A DNA stretch of 64,000 nt from Streptomyces sp. Tue 6430 (lineage in GTDB: Bacteria; Actinomycetota; Actinomycetes; Streptomycetales; Streptomycetaceae): the NCBI GenBank assembly GCA_021568835.1, contig JAKGSH010000010.1, positions 2,666,001 to 2,730,000 on the forward strand, written 5' to 3'. The notes under the pieces are model-generated. The model worked only from the letters and a program-made list of their open reading frames with translations, ran no database searches and was not told where the DNA came from. Each line of letters starts with the position of its first letter. Position 1 is the stretch's first letter. Below are positions 16,167 to 25,266 of this stretch, piece after piece. The translations under genes were made by a program, and so were the position numbers.

Positions 16167-19100
16167 TCAGTCGAACCAGCGGTCCCGCGCCAACTCGCCG
16201 GTCCTGGAAGGGTCTTCCAGCAGGGCCGCCACCTCGAAGCGGCGGGGCCACTGGCCGGCCGCCCAGGCGAGGCCCGCGGCGACGCCCTCCAGGGTGGCGG
16301 CGTGCAGGACGCCGTCACCGGTCAGGCGCCAGTCGATCTCCACGCCGTCCACCACGAGTTCCTCGTGTTCGACGTAGGTCGCGGGGGTGCGCGGGCCGAG
16401 GAGGACGCGTACCGGATCCGGGACGTCGTGCTCGGCGCCCTCGGAGTGGAGCTCTCCCGTCACGGACTCGCTGAGGCGGCGGACCTGGAACAGCTCGGCC
16501 AGCTCCGCCGCCCGCGCGGGCCGTACGGGCAGCAGCGGAACACCCGCCGTGAAGGGCAGCAGGTCGGGGGAGTCGACGACGACCGCGTCGGCCGCGTCGA
16601 CGACCTCGACCCGGCCGTCGACGACCGCCCTCAACTCGTCGGGCAGGGTCACCTGTTCCGGGTCCAGCTCGGCCAGCGCGCCGTAGAGGCCGTGCAGTTG
16701 GGCGGCGCTCACCGGGCGGTCCGGGTCCGCGAGGCGGTCGAGCAGTTCGGCCGCGCCGCCCGGCTCGTCGAGGAGGGCGGCCACGGACGTCCGTACGCCC
16801 AGGGCCCGCAGCACCTGCTCGTCGTCGAACCCGGTCGCGTCGGCCTGGTCGTACAGGCCGTGCAGGAGGGGGTCGCCGCCGGCCGCGAGCAGGCCCGCCG
16901 GGCGGCGGCCGTCGAGGACGGGGTGGCCGCGCAACCACCAGGCGGTGTACGGGCGTACGACCTCGTGGGTGCCGTCCGGGAGCAGGATCCGGACCGGCTG
17001 GGTGAGGGCGTCGCGCAGGGGCGGCCGGGCGAGCAGGGCGAGGGCCTGCGGCCAGTGGTCGTCGTCGACGAGGTCGAGGTCGCGGACGGCGACCAGCTCG
17101 GTGGCGACCGGCGGGACGGGCGTGTCGGGGAAGCGGTCGAGGATGTCCTCGCACCAGACGTCCACGGCGTCCAGCAGACCGGCGTCGTCGGGTTCGGCGA
17201 AGTCGCCCTCGCGGGGCTCCAGTTCGTCCGGGTCGAGGACGACGTCCGTGGCCCGCACGAGCGCGAAGTCCGCGAGGACCCCGCAGGCCGCGAGGGGCTG
17301 CTCGCCCCACTTCCCGGCCAGCTCCGGGTCGACGAAGGCGAGTTCGTCCTCGCGGATGACCTGCGCGAACGGACTGCCGGGCAGGACGAGTTCGCCGGCC
17401 GGGGCGAGCTCCCCCTCCTCGTCGGGCAGCGCGAGGGCGCCCAGCCAGGGCTCCTCGCCGGGTTCCAGGCCCGCGTCGCGCACCAGCGCGAGGACGGTGT
17501 CGGCCAGTTCCTCGGCGTCCGGGGTGTCCTGGTCGTCCCAGGCCCCGCGGTCGTCGTCCAGGGACGCGGCCACGGCGGCCCGCACCTGCGGGGTGGTCAG
17601 GATCGCGCGCGGCGTCGCGGGCAGCGCCCCCAGCTTCTCCAGCAGCGGATGCGCGGCGTCGGGGTGGGCCACCTTGAGGCCCAGGCGGGCGAGGACGTCG
17701 GCGTCGAGCCGGGCCGCGTCCGGGGTGGGCAGCAGCACCTGGCGGGGGCCGATCGTCGTGCGTGCTCCCCCGGAGCCGAAGGCCTGGGGGGTGCCCCCGG
17801 CGAGGGGCACCGGCAGCCCGGAGAGGCGGTCGGGGTCGACCCCGGCGAGGCTCTCGTAGAGCCGGTGCCACCACTGCGGGTCCTTCTCCAGCCCGGCCAG
17901 CCGGTCGACCGCGTCGGCGAGCGAGACCCGCGCCACCCCGAGCGAGCGCAGCTCCACCCGGCGCTCCAGCCCGGCCGGCAGCAGCGTCGGCAGCACTTCG
18001 GCGAGCACCCGTACGGTGTCGGCGCCCGCGCCCTCGACGACCTCCGCGTCCCGGGGCCGCAGCGCCTCGGGCAGCTCGTCGTCGCCCTCCACCGGCTCGG
18101 CGGCGGGCGGCAGGAACGCCGTGCGCGGCAGCCGCTCCAGGATCGCCTGCCGCAGGGCGCCGTCCAGTTCGCCCTTGCCCAGCGGGCCCGGTACGAGGTC
18201 GATGATCCCGGCGGTCACCGGGCGCCAGGCGGCCAGCAGTGCGGCGTACGCGTCCGCCGCCCGCTGCACGAGGTGGTCGGTGAGCGGGCCGGGCGCCGCG
18301 TGCCGCCGGGTGGTGTCGAGGGGGAAGGAGGCGATCAGGAGCGCGGGCACGCCGAGCGGCTCGTCGCTGGGGGTGGGCGCGTGCACGACGGGGCTGGTGC
18401 GGGGCCGGGCCGGGGACCCGTCGGCGTCGACCGGTACGGCCCAGGTCACCGACCAGTGGGGCCGCAGCCGCTCCTCCACCGGCCGGCCGACGAGCAGGTC
18501 GGGCGTGAGGGGCCCGTGCGCGGCGGCGATCCGCCACCGGGTCGTGCCCTCCCGCGTGTCCGACACGACGGTGAGGGCGCCGTCGGTGTCCCGGCGCAGG
18601 GTGCGGGGCGCCGCGTCCCCGACCTCGATCACGACCTCCTCCAGGCCCGGCAGGGCGAGGAGGAGGGCGTCGTCGACGGCGGTGAGCAGCCGTTCCGCGA
18701 GATCGGCGGCGGGGGTGTCGCGCAGCGGCAGGATGACGGCCGTGTCGTACGGCTCGGGGGCGGTGCCCTCGGCGGCGAAGGGCAGCCGCAGCAACGGCAC
18801 GTGGCCCTCGCGGCGGCGGATCTCGTCGCCCAGGCCGGGACTGTGGCGGGCGGTCTCGGAGGCCAGCACGCGGGCCTCGGCCAGGGACCAGCGGATCCCG
18901 CCGTGCCGGCCGACCACGGCGGGTTCGTCGGTGACGGCGAGAACGGCGGCGAAGCCGACGCCGAAGCGGCCGACCGCGGACCGGTGGGTCTCGCGTTTCG
19001 CGGACGCGCGCAGGGTGGAGAGCGACTCGACGCCGGCCGCGTCCAGCGGGGCGCCGGTGTTCGCGGCCACCAGGACGCCCTCGCGCAGGGTGAGGCGCAG

Positions 19101-19322
19101 CCGGCCGGGCACGCCGGCGCGGGCGGCCGCGTCGGCGGCGTTCTGCGCCAGCTCGACGACGAGGCGGTCCCGGTATCCGCCGAGGACCAGATCCTCCTCG
19201 GCGTTCGCGTCCTCCCGGAAACGGGCGGCACTCGTGGCCCAGGCGTCCAGCACTCCGCGCCGCAGCCGGGCCGTTCCGAACGGGTCGGCCCCCTCTGCCG
19301 CGGGCCGCACGAACTTGCTCAC
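16167..19322 (-). CDS. sacsin/Hsp90-like GHKL ATPase protein
   Basis: The 1051-residue protein has an N-terminal GHKL ATPase of the Hsp90/sacsin kind. The N-box is VVELAQNAADAA near residue 55, the ATP lid/Asp region is LVAANTGAPLDAAGVESLSTL near 87, and the G-box is SAVGRFGVGFAAVLAV near 117. The remaining ~850 residues are rich in acidic and Leu/Ala helical sequence with no recognised domain. Hsp90 itself is shorter and differs after the ATPase. Such sacsin-N-terminal proteins are conserved in Streptomyces but the client or role is unknown. GTG 19322 has GAGGAGAG 9 bases upstream. The gene is monocistronic between a hairpin and a repeat tract. Confidence 0.85.
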   Translation of the reverse strand: MSKFVRPAAEGADPFGTARLRRGVLDAWATSAARFREDANAEEDLVLGGYRDRLVVELAQNAADAAARAGVPGRLRLTLREGVLVAANTGAPLDAAGVESLSTLRASAKRETHRSAVGRFGVGFAAVLAVTDEPAVVGRHGGIRWSLAEARVLASETARHSPGLGDEIRRREGHVPLLRLPFAAEGTAPEPYDTAVILPLRDTPAADLAERLLTAVDDALLLALPGLEEVVIEVGDAAPRTLRRDTDGALTVVSDTREGTTRWRIAAAHGPLTPDLLVGRPVEERLRPHWSVTWAVPVDADGSPARPRTSPVVHAPTPSDEPLGVPALLIASFPLDTTRRHAAPGPLTDHLVQRAADAYAALLAAWRPVTAGIIDLVPGPLGKGELDGALRQAILERLPRTAFLPPAAEPVEGDDELPEALRPRDAEVVEGAGADTVRVLAEVLPTLLPAGLERRVELRSLGVARVSLADAVDRLAGLEKDPQWWHRLYESLAGVDPDRLSGLPVPLAGGTPQAFGSGGARTTIGPRQVLLPTPDAARLDADVLARLGLKVAHPDAAHPLLEKLGALPATPRAILTTPQVRAAVAASLDDDRGAWDDQDTPDAEELADTVLALVRDAGLEPGEEPWLGALALPDEEGELAPAGELVLPGSPFAQVIREDELAFVDPELAGKWGEQPLAACGVLADFALVRATDVVLDPDELEPREGDFAEPDDAGLLDAVDVWCEDILDRFPDTPVPPVATELVAVRDLDLVDDDHWPQALALLARPPLRDALTQPVRILLPDGTHEVVRPYTAWWLRGHPVLDGRRPAGLLAAGGDPLLHGLYDQADATGFDDEQVLRALGVRTSVAALLDEPGGAAELLDRLADPDRPVSAAQLHGLYGALAELDPEQVTLPDELRAVVDGRVEVVDAADAVVVDSPDLLPFTAGVPLLPVRPARAAELAELFQVRRLSESVTGELHSEGAEHDVPDPVRVLLGPRTPATYVEHEELVVDGVEIDWRLTGDGVLHAATLEGVAAGLAWAAGQWPRRFEVAALLEDPSRTGELARDRWFD

Positions 19323-19593
19323 GTCGGTTCACTCTCCTCATCGCCGTGAGCTCGAAGGTACCGCGCGGATCGGCTCCGCCGGTTTCGCGTCGTGAGGGGC
19401 GGCCCTCTCCGGTCCCGTCCGGGGGGCTCCGCCCCCGGTCCCCCGGGCCTGTGCCCACCCACCACCCGACTCGGTGGGACGACAGGCGACGGGCCGGGTG
19501 TCCCGGCCCGTCCGGCGCTACGAGGACGAGGCCGTCCGGACCGGAAGCGGGGGCGGGGCGGCGGCCCCGGGGTCGGACGGGGAGGGGCGGCTG

Positions 19594-19862
19594 GGCCGGG
19601 CCGAACCGGGCCGGGCCGAGCCGGGCGGGGCCGAACCGGGCGGGGCAGAGCCAGGCCGGGCAGAGCCGAACCAGGCCAGGCCGAACCAGGCCGAGCCGAG
19701 TCAGGCCGGGCCGAACCAGGCAGAGCAGAGTCAGGCAGAGCAGAGCCGAACCAGGCCAGGCCGAGTCAGGCAGAGCCGAGTCAGGCCGGGCTGAGCAGAA
19801 CCGAGCCAGGCCGAGTCAGGCCGGGCTGAGCAGAACCGAGCCAGGCCAGGCAGAGCCGGGCC
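19594..19862. repeat. degenerate pentanucleotide (5-bp period) tract
   Basis: About 270 bases parse almost perfectly into 5-mers: GCCGA, GCCGG, GCGGG, GCAGA, GCCAG, ACCAG and GTCAG. Longer blocks recur inside it (for example GTCAGGCCGGGCTGAGCAGA twice near the right end). Because 5 is prime to 3, all frames stay open and give false repetitive ORFs. It runs directly up to the stop codon of the DUF3027 gene. Confidence 0.9.
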
Positions 19863-20787
19863 TAGGAGTGGCCCAGTTCTGCCGTTTCCTCGTCCGTCAC
19901 CGCCGGTACCGAGCCGGAGTCCGGGGCCGGCCGCAGCGGGAAGGGTCCACCCGGTTCTCGTCGATCACCGGCAGGGGCGGCCGGGGCGGCTTCGGCATGA
20001 CCGCCGCCTCCGAGTGCCCGCCGCACCCGTACGCCAGCGACACCACGCGCCCGTCGGCCGGGGAGAACTCGTTGGCGCAGACCCCGAAGGCCTGGCCGAG
20101 GGAGCCGCCGATCGGCGTGAGGAAGCCGCAGCTGACGCAGGCCGCCGGTGCCGCCTGCGCCATCGGGGTCTTCGCCCCGAACGCCTCCTCCCAGCGGTCG
20201 GCGGCGGTGTGCAGGCCGTAGCGCGACAGCACGCGCGCCCGGCGCATCCCCAGCTCCTCCGCCACCGCGGGGATGGACCCGCGGGACGGGACGGCCGGCA
20301 GCCGCGCGGGCGGCGCCGCCGTCACCTCGGCGTCCTCGGCCTCCGCCAGCTCCGCCATCTCCTCCGAGACGGGCGAGCCGGGCAGCGGGGCGTCCTCGCC
20401 GGTGTAGCCCGGTTCCAGACGCAGGTCGTCCGCGTCCGTGGGGAGGAGGTCGCCGGGGCCCATGTCGCCGGGGCGGAGGCGTTCGCTCCACGGGACCCAC
20501 TCGGGGGCCAGCACCGCGTCCGGACCGGGCAGCAGCACCACCTCGTCCAGCGTCACGATCTTCGCCCGCGAGGCCCGCGCGACGGTCGCCGCCCAGCGCC
20601 AGCCCCGGTAACCGAGTTCCCTGCACTCGAAGAAGTGCGTCACCACCCGGTCGCCCTCGGCGAGGACTCCTACGTGCTCCCCGACCACGCCGGGCGCGGC
20701 GGCCTCCTCTGCCGCCGCGCGGGCGAGGTCGACGGCCTCGGCGCACAGGCGGTCGGGGGTGCGGCTTCGCGTGGTCGCTGCGCTCAC
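19862..20787 (-). CDS. DUF3027 protein, frameshift near the C-terminus
   Basis: The protein is about 307 residues when repaired. It is Asp/Glu-rich, with ACVSCGFLTPIGGSLGQAFGVCANEFSP near residue 220, a treble-clef-like Cys pair plus a later Cys, followed by DGRVVSLAYGCGGHSEA. This pattern is DUF3027, widely conserved in actinomycetes and of unknown role. The annotated frame ends early with an atypical basic tail at 19897. Adding one base in the GGG at 19943-19945 restores ...DPFPLRPAPDSGS...DEETAELGHS with stop at 19862, the usual acidic ending. GTG 20787 is the start. Confidence 0.8.
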
Positions 20788-21317
20788 AGGTATCGCTTCT
20801 CTCCTACGCCGTCACTCGGGTGCGGTTGCCACCGGCGGCGGAGCGGACGGAGCGGACCAGTGGGCCGCGTCGACGTCCGCGTCCGATCGCGCTCGGGCGC
20901 ACCTGTGCCATCCATTGTGGGGGATGGCTGAGATACGCACGCTACCTGTTCGCGGCCGCTCATCCCACACCGACGGTGCTTCTACGGCACTCCGCGCCGG
21001 GTTTCCCCGCACTCGTCCCCCGGCCGGCCCCACCCGGTCCGCCGTCCCGGCCCCCGGCGCCGGACCGGCCCCGGCCCCTCCGAGCGCCGTCCGCGCGCCG
21101 CCCGTGAACCGGCCACGAGACACCCGTGAGCCGCCCGTGGAACCGTGCAGGAAACCGACCGCGGAACCGGGTACGGACCGGAAAGTGCGCGCCCATACGT
21201 GCGGTGACCGCGCTACATCCCGGTTTCTCGGGGCACTATGGCGGAGTGGCAGCCGCGAGGACACCCCAGGGCGCCACCGGGACCGGTGGGGCGAAGGGCT
21301 ACAAGGGGAGGGGCAGG
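20788..21317. other. 530-base divergent spacer, no confident gene
   Basis: This region holds the promoters of the DUF3027 gene (leftward) and the MFS gene (rightward). The left 200 bases are less G+C-rich around 20915-20950. The right part is low-complexity CCGG/CCGCCC sequence. A GTG at 21246 is in frame with the MFS gene but has no good ribosome site. Confidence 0.6.
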
Positions 21318-22679
21318 GTGAGCGGTTCGGGCCGGGTGAACGGGTCCGTCCGCGCGATCGGCCGTGCCCTGCACCTGCCGTTCACCGGAACCGCCCGTGG
21401 CATCCGCAAGGCCACGCACGCGCACGGCGCGGGCGAGTCCGGGCTCGGCAAACTGATCGAACTGCACGCCGTGAACGGCGCCGGCGACGTGATGATCACC
21501 ATCGCGCTCGCCTCGACCGTGTTCTTCTCGGTCCCCACCGACGAGGCCCGTGGCCGGGTGGCGCTCTACCTGGCCATCACGATGGCCCCGTTCACGCTCC
21601 TCGCCCCGGTGATCGGCCCCCTCCTCGACCGGCTGCCGCACGGCCGCCGCGCGGCGATGGCGGGCGCGATGGCCGCGCGGGCGCTCCTCGCCCTGGTGCT
21701 GTCCGGCGCCGTCGTCAGCGGCAGCCTGGAGCTGTATCCGGCGGCCCTCGGCGTGCTGGTGGCGTCGAAGGCGTACGGCGTGGTCAGGAGCGCCGTCGTG
21801 CCGCGCCTGCTGCCACCGCGTTTCTCGCTGGTCAAGGCCAACTCCCGGGTCACCCTGGGCGGCCTCCTGGCCACCGGTGTGGCCGCGCCCGTGGGCGGGG
21901 CCCTCCAACTCCTCGGCCCGCGCTATCCGCTCTACGGCGCCTTCGTGATCTTCGTCGTGGGCACGTTCCTGTCCTTCTCGCTGCCCCCGAAGGTGGACTC
22001 GGCCAAGGGCGAGGACCGGGCGCTGCTCGCGGCCGACGAGGAGCATCTGCACGGTCCGCACCTCCACCCGGTCAAGCGCCCCGGGCTGCGGACGGTCGGC
22101 AGCGCGGTCACCCACGCCCTGGGCGCCAACGCGTCCCTGCGCTGGCTGTCCGGGTTCCTGACGTTCTTCCTGGCGTTCCTGCTGCGCGAACACCCTCTGA
22201 CCGGGCAGGGCGCGGCGGTGTCGCTGGGCATCGTGGCCGTCGCGGCGGGCGTCGGCAACGCGCTGGGCACCTCCGTGGGCGCGGCCCTGCGCTCACGCGC
22301 TCCGGAACTGATCATCGTGACCGTGGTCGCGGTCGTGCTGGGCACGGCGATCACGGCGGCGGTCTTCTTCGGGGCGTTCCTGGTGGCCTGTCTGACGGCC
22401 GTCGCCGGCTTCTCGCAGGCGCTGTCCAAGCTGTCCCTGGACGCGCTGATCCAGCGGGACGTGCCCGAACTGGTGCGCACCTCGGCGTTCGCCCGCTCGG
22501 AGACGCTGTTGCAGGTGTCGTGGGTGTTCGGGGGCGCGGTCGGCATCGTGATGCCGCTGAGCGGCACCCTGGGGCTCTCCGTGGCCGCCCTGGTCGTCGC
22601 CACCGGCTGGGCGACCACCGCGCGGGGCCTGATCGGCTCGGCCCGGCACAAGGGACCACCCCGGGCGAAGGTCACCTGA
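21318..22679 (+). CDS. MFS transporter
   Basis: The protein is about 453 residues with around 10-12 membrane spans, beginning with a cytoplasmic basic segment. GAGDVMITIALASTVFFSVP opens the membrane part. PVIGPLLDRLPHGRRAAMAG is the MFS loop 2-3 signature. GTG 21318 is chosen because AAGGGGAGGGG lies just upstream; an upstream GTG at 21246 is in frame and would add 24 residues. The substrate is unknown. It is transcribed divergently from the DUF3027 gene and ends before a repeat-rich spacer. Confidence 0.82.
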   Translation: MSGSGRVNGSVRAIGRALHLPFTGTARGIRKATHAHGAGESGLGKLIELHAVNGAGDVMITIALASTVFFSVPTDEARGRVALYLAITMAPFTLLAPVIGPLLDRLPHGRRAAMAGAMAARALLALVLSGAVVSGSLELYPAALGVLVASKAYGVVRSAVVPRLLPPRFSLVKANSRVTLGGLLATGVAAPVGGALQLLGPRYPLYGAFVIFVVGTFLSFSLPPKVDSAKGEDRALLAADEEHLHGPHLHPVKRPGLRTVGSAVTHALGANASLRWLSGFLTFFLAFLLREHPLTGQGAAVSLGIVAVAAGVGNALGTSVGAALRSRAPELIIVTVVAVVLGTAITAAVFFGAFLVACLTAVAGFSQALSKLSLDALIQRDVPELVRTSAFARSETLLQVSWVFGGAVGIVMPLSGTLGLSVAALVVATGWATTARGLIGSARHKGPPRAKVT

Positions 22680-22743
22680 CCCCGCCCCACCGCCCGCCCC
22701 GCCCGCGCCCGTCACCACCCCCTGCCCGTCCCGCCCGCGCTCG

Positions 22744-22861
22744 GCGGCGCCCTGCCCGCCGGTACGACGCCCCGCCCTCGCTCGGCACCAACCCCCCTGC
22801 CCGGCTCGCCCACGCCCACCCCCAGCGGCGCCCTGCCCGCCGGTACGACGCCCCACCCTCG
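22744..22861. repeat. 37-bp direct repeat, two copies, in a G+C-rich spacer
   Basis: GCGGCGCCCTGCCCGCCGG...CGACGCCCC(g/a)CCCTCG is present at 22744-22780 and 22825-22861 with one mismatch. Shorter GCCGGCACGACGCC/CCCGCC pieces recur to 23028. The whole 22680-23028 stretch is noncoding low complexity with C-rich top strand. Confidence 0.8.
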
Positions 22862-23028
22862 CCGGCGCGGCGCCCCGCCCCGACCGGAAGCCGCCCGCCC
22901 CGCCCACGCCCGGCGCCACCCCCTGCCTGGCCGGCACGACGCCCCGCCCCGGCCGGCACGGCGTCCCCGCCCACCCCGCACCGCGTCCCCCGCCCGCCGG
23001 CACCGCGTCCCCCGCCCGCCGGCACGGT

Positions 23029-23066
23029 GCCCGCCCCGGCCGGAAAGCCGGCCGGCCGGGGCGGGC
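23029..23066. terminator. 15-bp hairpin upstream of the lipoprotein-mqnB-mqnD genes
   Basis: GCCCGCCCCGGCCGG (23029-23043) pairs exactly with 23052-23066 around 8 bases. It ends transcription entering from the MFS gene side and insulates the menaquinone operon. Confidence 0.75.
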
Positions 23067-23130
23067 GGGCCCGAGCCCGCGTGGCGTAACCCGCGGCCGC
23101 GCCGCACCCCACGTAGAAGGAGCGCCGGAC

Positions 23131-23640
23131 GTGCCAGATAGCCTTCGCCCCATGACCTCGATGCGATCCGTTGTGCGACGCCGCCGCGCCGTCGCCGCCG
23201 CCGGCGCCGTTTCCGCCGGACTGCTCGTCCTGTCGGCGTGTGACAAGCCGACCCCGCTGTCGACGATCACCGTCGGCTCCTCCTCGGTCAGCTCGGAAGC
23301 CACCTGCGGTGGTGAGGACGGCGTCCTCAAGACCCCGGAGCTGACGAAGTGCCTGGCCGACAAGGACATCAAGTCCATCACCGTCGACCCGGACGAGACC
23401 GTCCGCTTCGGCGTCGACCCGGAGATCGCCGACCAGCGCTGGACGATCCTGATGAACGGCCAGCCGCTCACCGAGGACAGCACCAAGACCTACCGCACCA
23501 TCCCGGGCAGCGTCTTCTTCAACGCCCAGTACGGCGCCCAGGGCGACTCGACCCTGGTCTCCATCAAGGCGGGCGACGGCAAGAAGGACGGCCAGGCGGT
23601 CACCGGCCTGTGGTCGTTCAAGCTGAAGAAGGACGACTGA
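23131..23640 (+). CDS. lipoprotein, DUF2771-like
   Basis: The 169-residue exported lipoprotein has basic n-region MRSVVRRRRAV, a hydrophobic run and lipobox LSAC at about residue 36. The mature part is Ser/Thr-rich with two further Cys (ATCGGEDGVL...TKCLAD). It fits the DUF2771 group that I recall next to mqnB in Streptomyces (unverified). GTG 23131 is supported by AGAAGGAG 8 bases upstream. Its stop overlaps the probable mqnB start, so the two are translated together, although a role in menaquinone synthesis is not implied. Confidence 0.82.
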   Translation: MPDSLRPMTSMRSVVRRRRAVAAAGAVSAGLLVLSACDKPTPLSTITVGSSSVSSEATCGGEDGVLKTPELTKCLADKDIKSITVDPDETVRFGVDPEIADQRWTILMNGQPLTEDSTKTYRTIPGSVFFNAQYGAQGDSTLVSIKAGDGKKDGQAVTGLWSFKLKKDD

Positions 23641-24374
23641 CCACGTCCTCCGCCCGCGTCCTCGTGGCCACCGCGGTCCCCGCCGAACGGGACGCGGTGG
23701 CACGGGCCTTCCCGGAACCCGCCCGGGAGATGCGCCTGCCCGGCGCCCCGGCCCTGCACCGCACCGGTGCCGGCACCGGCACCACGTACGACCTCCTCGC
23801 GGCCGGGGTGGGCCCCGCCCTCGCCGCCGCCTCCACCGCCACCGCCCTCACCGCGGCCGCCCTCTCGGGCGCGCCGTACGGCCTCGTGGTGTCCGCCGGG
23901 ATCGCCGGCGGCTTCGCCCCCGGCGCGCCGCTCGGCTCCCTGGTCGTCGCCGACGAGATCACCGCCGCCGACCTGGGCGCGGAGACCGCCGAGGGCTTCC
24001 TGCCGGTGACCGAGCTGGGCTTCGGCACCGTCACCCACCGCCCGCCCGCCGCCCTCGTGCGGCAGGCCGCGACCGCCACCGGAGCGCGCACCGGCACGGT
24101 CCTGACCGTCTCCACGGTCACCGGCACCGCCGCCCGGGCCGACGGCCTGCGCGCCCGCCACCCGCGGGCCCTCGCCGAGGCCATGGAGGGCTTCGGCGTC
24201 GCCGAGGCCGCCGTCGCGCACGGCGTGCCCGTGCTGGAGATCCGCGCGGTCTCCAACCCGGTGGGCCCGCGCGACCGCGCCGCCTGGCGGATCGGCGAGG
24301 CGCTGGCCGCCCTGACGACGGCCTTCGGGAAGCTCGCACCCGTCCTGGAGAGTTGGAACCGACATGACCGGTGA
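23637..24374 (+). CDS. mqnB: futalosine hydrolase
   Basis: The ~245-residue nucleoside-phosphorylase-fold enzyme hydrolyses futalosine (or the aminodeoxy form) to release the base in the futalosine menaquinone pathway. Motifs: RVLVATAVPAERDAV at the start, LVVSAGIAGGFAP near residue 80, and EAMEGFGVAEAA with VPVLEIRAVSNPVGPRDR near 180-205. No ATG/GTG/TTG is at the expected position. A CTG at 23637 makes a CTGA overlap with the previous stop and has GAAGAAGGA 5 bases upstream, so CTG is my best start; GTG 23664 is the fallback and would lose nine residues. It overlaps mqnD by 11 bases. Confidence 0.88.
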   Translation: MTTSSARVLVATAVPAERDAVARAFPEPAREMRLPGAPALHRTGAGTGTTYDLLAAGVGPALAAASTATALTAAALSGAPYGLVVSAGIAGGFAPGAPLGSLVVADEITAADLGAETAEGFLPVTELGFGTVTHRPPAALVRQAATATGARTGTVLTVSTVTGTAARADGLRARHPRALAEAMEGFGVAEAAVAHGVPVLEIRAVSNPVGPRDRAAWRIGEALAALTTAFGKLAPVLESWNRHDR

Positions 24375-25239
24375 CCCCTTGCAGATCGCGTACTCCCCCT
24401 GCCCGAACGACACCTTCGTCTTCGACGCCCTGGCCCACGGCCGCGTCCCCGGCGCGCCCGCGCTGGACGTGACGTTCGCGGACATCGACATCACCAACGG
24501 CATGGCCGAGCGCGGCGAGCACGACGTGCTCAAGGTGTCGTACGCCGTGCTGCCGTACGTCCTCGACGACTACGCGCTGCTGCCCTGCGGGGGCGCGCTG
24601 GGACGGGGGTGCGGGCCGCTGGTGCTGACCCGGGAGGCCGGGCCCCGGGGCGCCGCGCCCGTCGGCGGCGCGGGACTGGCCGGCCGGACCGTGGCCGTGC
24701 CGAGCGAGCGGTCGACGGCGTACCTGCTGTTCCGGCTGTGGGCGGCCGACATGGTGCCCGGCGGGGTCGGCGAGATCGTCGTCATGCCCTTCCACGAGAT
24801 CATGCCGGCCGTGCGGGACGGGAGGGTCGACGCGGGCCTGGTCATCCACGAGGCCCGGTTCACCTACCAGAACTACGGACTGCACAAGCTTGCGGACATG
24901 GGCGAGCACTGGGAGTCCACCACCGGGCTGCCGATCCCGCTCGGCGCCATCATCGCGAAGCGGTCGCTCGGCGCGGCGGTCCTGACCGGCCTCGCCGACT
25001 CCGTCCGCGCCTCGGTGCGCGCCGCCTGGGACGATCCCGAGGCGTCGCGCCCGTACGTCATGGAACACGCCCAGGAAATGGACCCGGCCGTCGCCGACCA
25101 GCACATCGGGCTGTACGTCAACGAGTTCACGGCCGATCTCGGCGAGGACGGCTACGCGGCCGTGCGCGGACTCCTCACGCGCGCGGCGGCCGAGGGGCTG
25201 GTACCGCCCCTCGGCCCGCGGTCACTCGATTTCCCGTGA
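24364..25239 (+). CDS. mqnD: 1,4-dihydroxy-6-naphthoate synthase
   Basis: The 291-residue periplasmic-binding-protein-fold enzyme turns cyclic dehypoxanthine futalosine into 1,4-dihydroxy-6-naphthoate. Motifs: LQIAYSPCPNDTFVFDALAHG at residues 6-26, DVLKVSYAVLPYVL near 60, PSERSTAYLLFRLW near 117, RVDAGLVIHEARFTYQNYGL near 155, and GLPIPLGAIIAKR near 190. ATG 24364 overlaps the end of mqnB, so the two are translationally coupled. It is convergent with the cold-shock gene, with only 27 bases between stops. Confidence 0.95.
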   Translation: MTGDPLQIAYSPCPNDTFVFDALAHGRVPGAPALDVTFADIDITNGMAERGEHDVLKVSYAVLPYVLDDYALLPCGGALGRGCGPLVLTREAGPRGAAPVGGAGLAGRTVAVPSERSTAYLLFRLWAADMVPGGVGEIVVMPFHEIMPAVRDGRVDAGLVIHEARFTYQNYGLHKLADMGEHWESTTGLPIPLGAIIAKRSLGAAVLTGLADSVRASVRAAWDDPEASRPYVMEHAQEMDPAVADQHIGLYVNEFTADLGEDGYAAVRGLLTRAAAEGLVPPLGPRSLDFP

Positions 25240-25266
25240 ACCCGTGAACAGGTCGACGGCTTCCGG

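Noticed and set aside
19392..19829. Repetitive ORFs encoding Arg/Ala/Glu/Pro/Gly pentads
   Set aside because: They come from the 5-bp repeat tract, are open in all frames, and lack a credible start.
21126..21317. Longer N-terminus for the MFS protein
   Set aside because: The added residues are Arg/Gly-rich with no conserved pattern; GTG 21318 has the better ribosome site.
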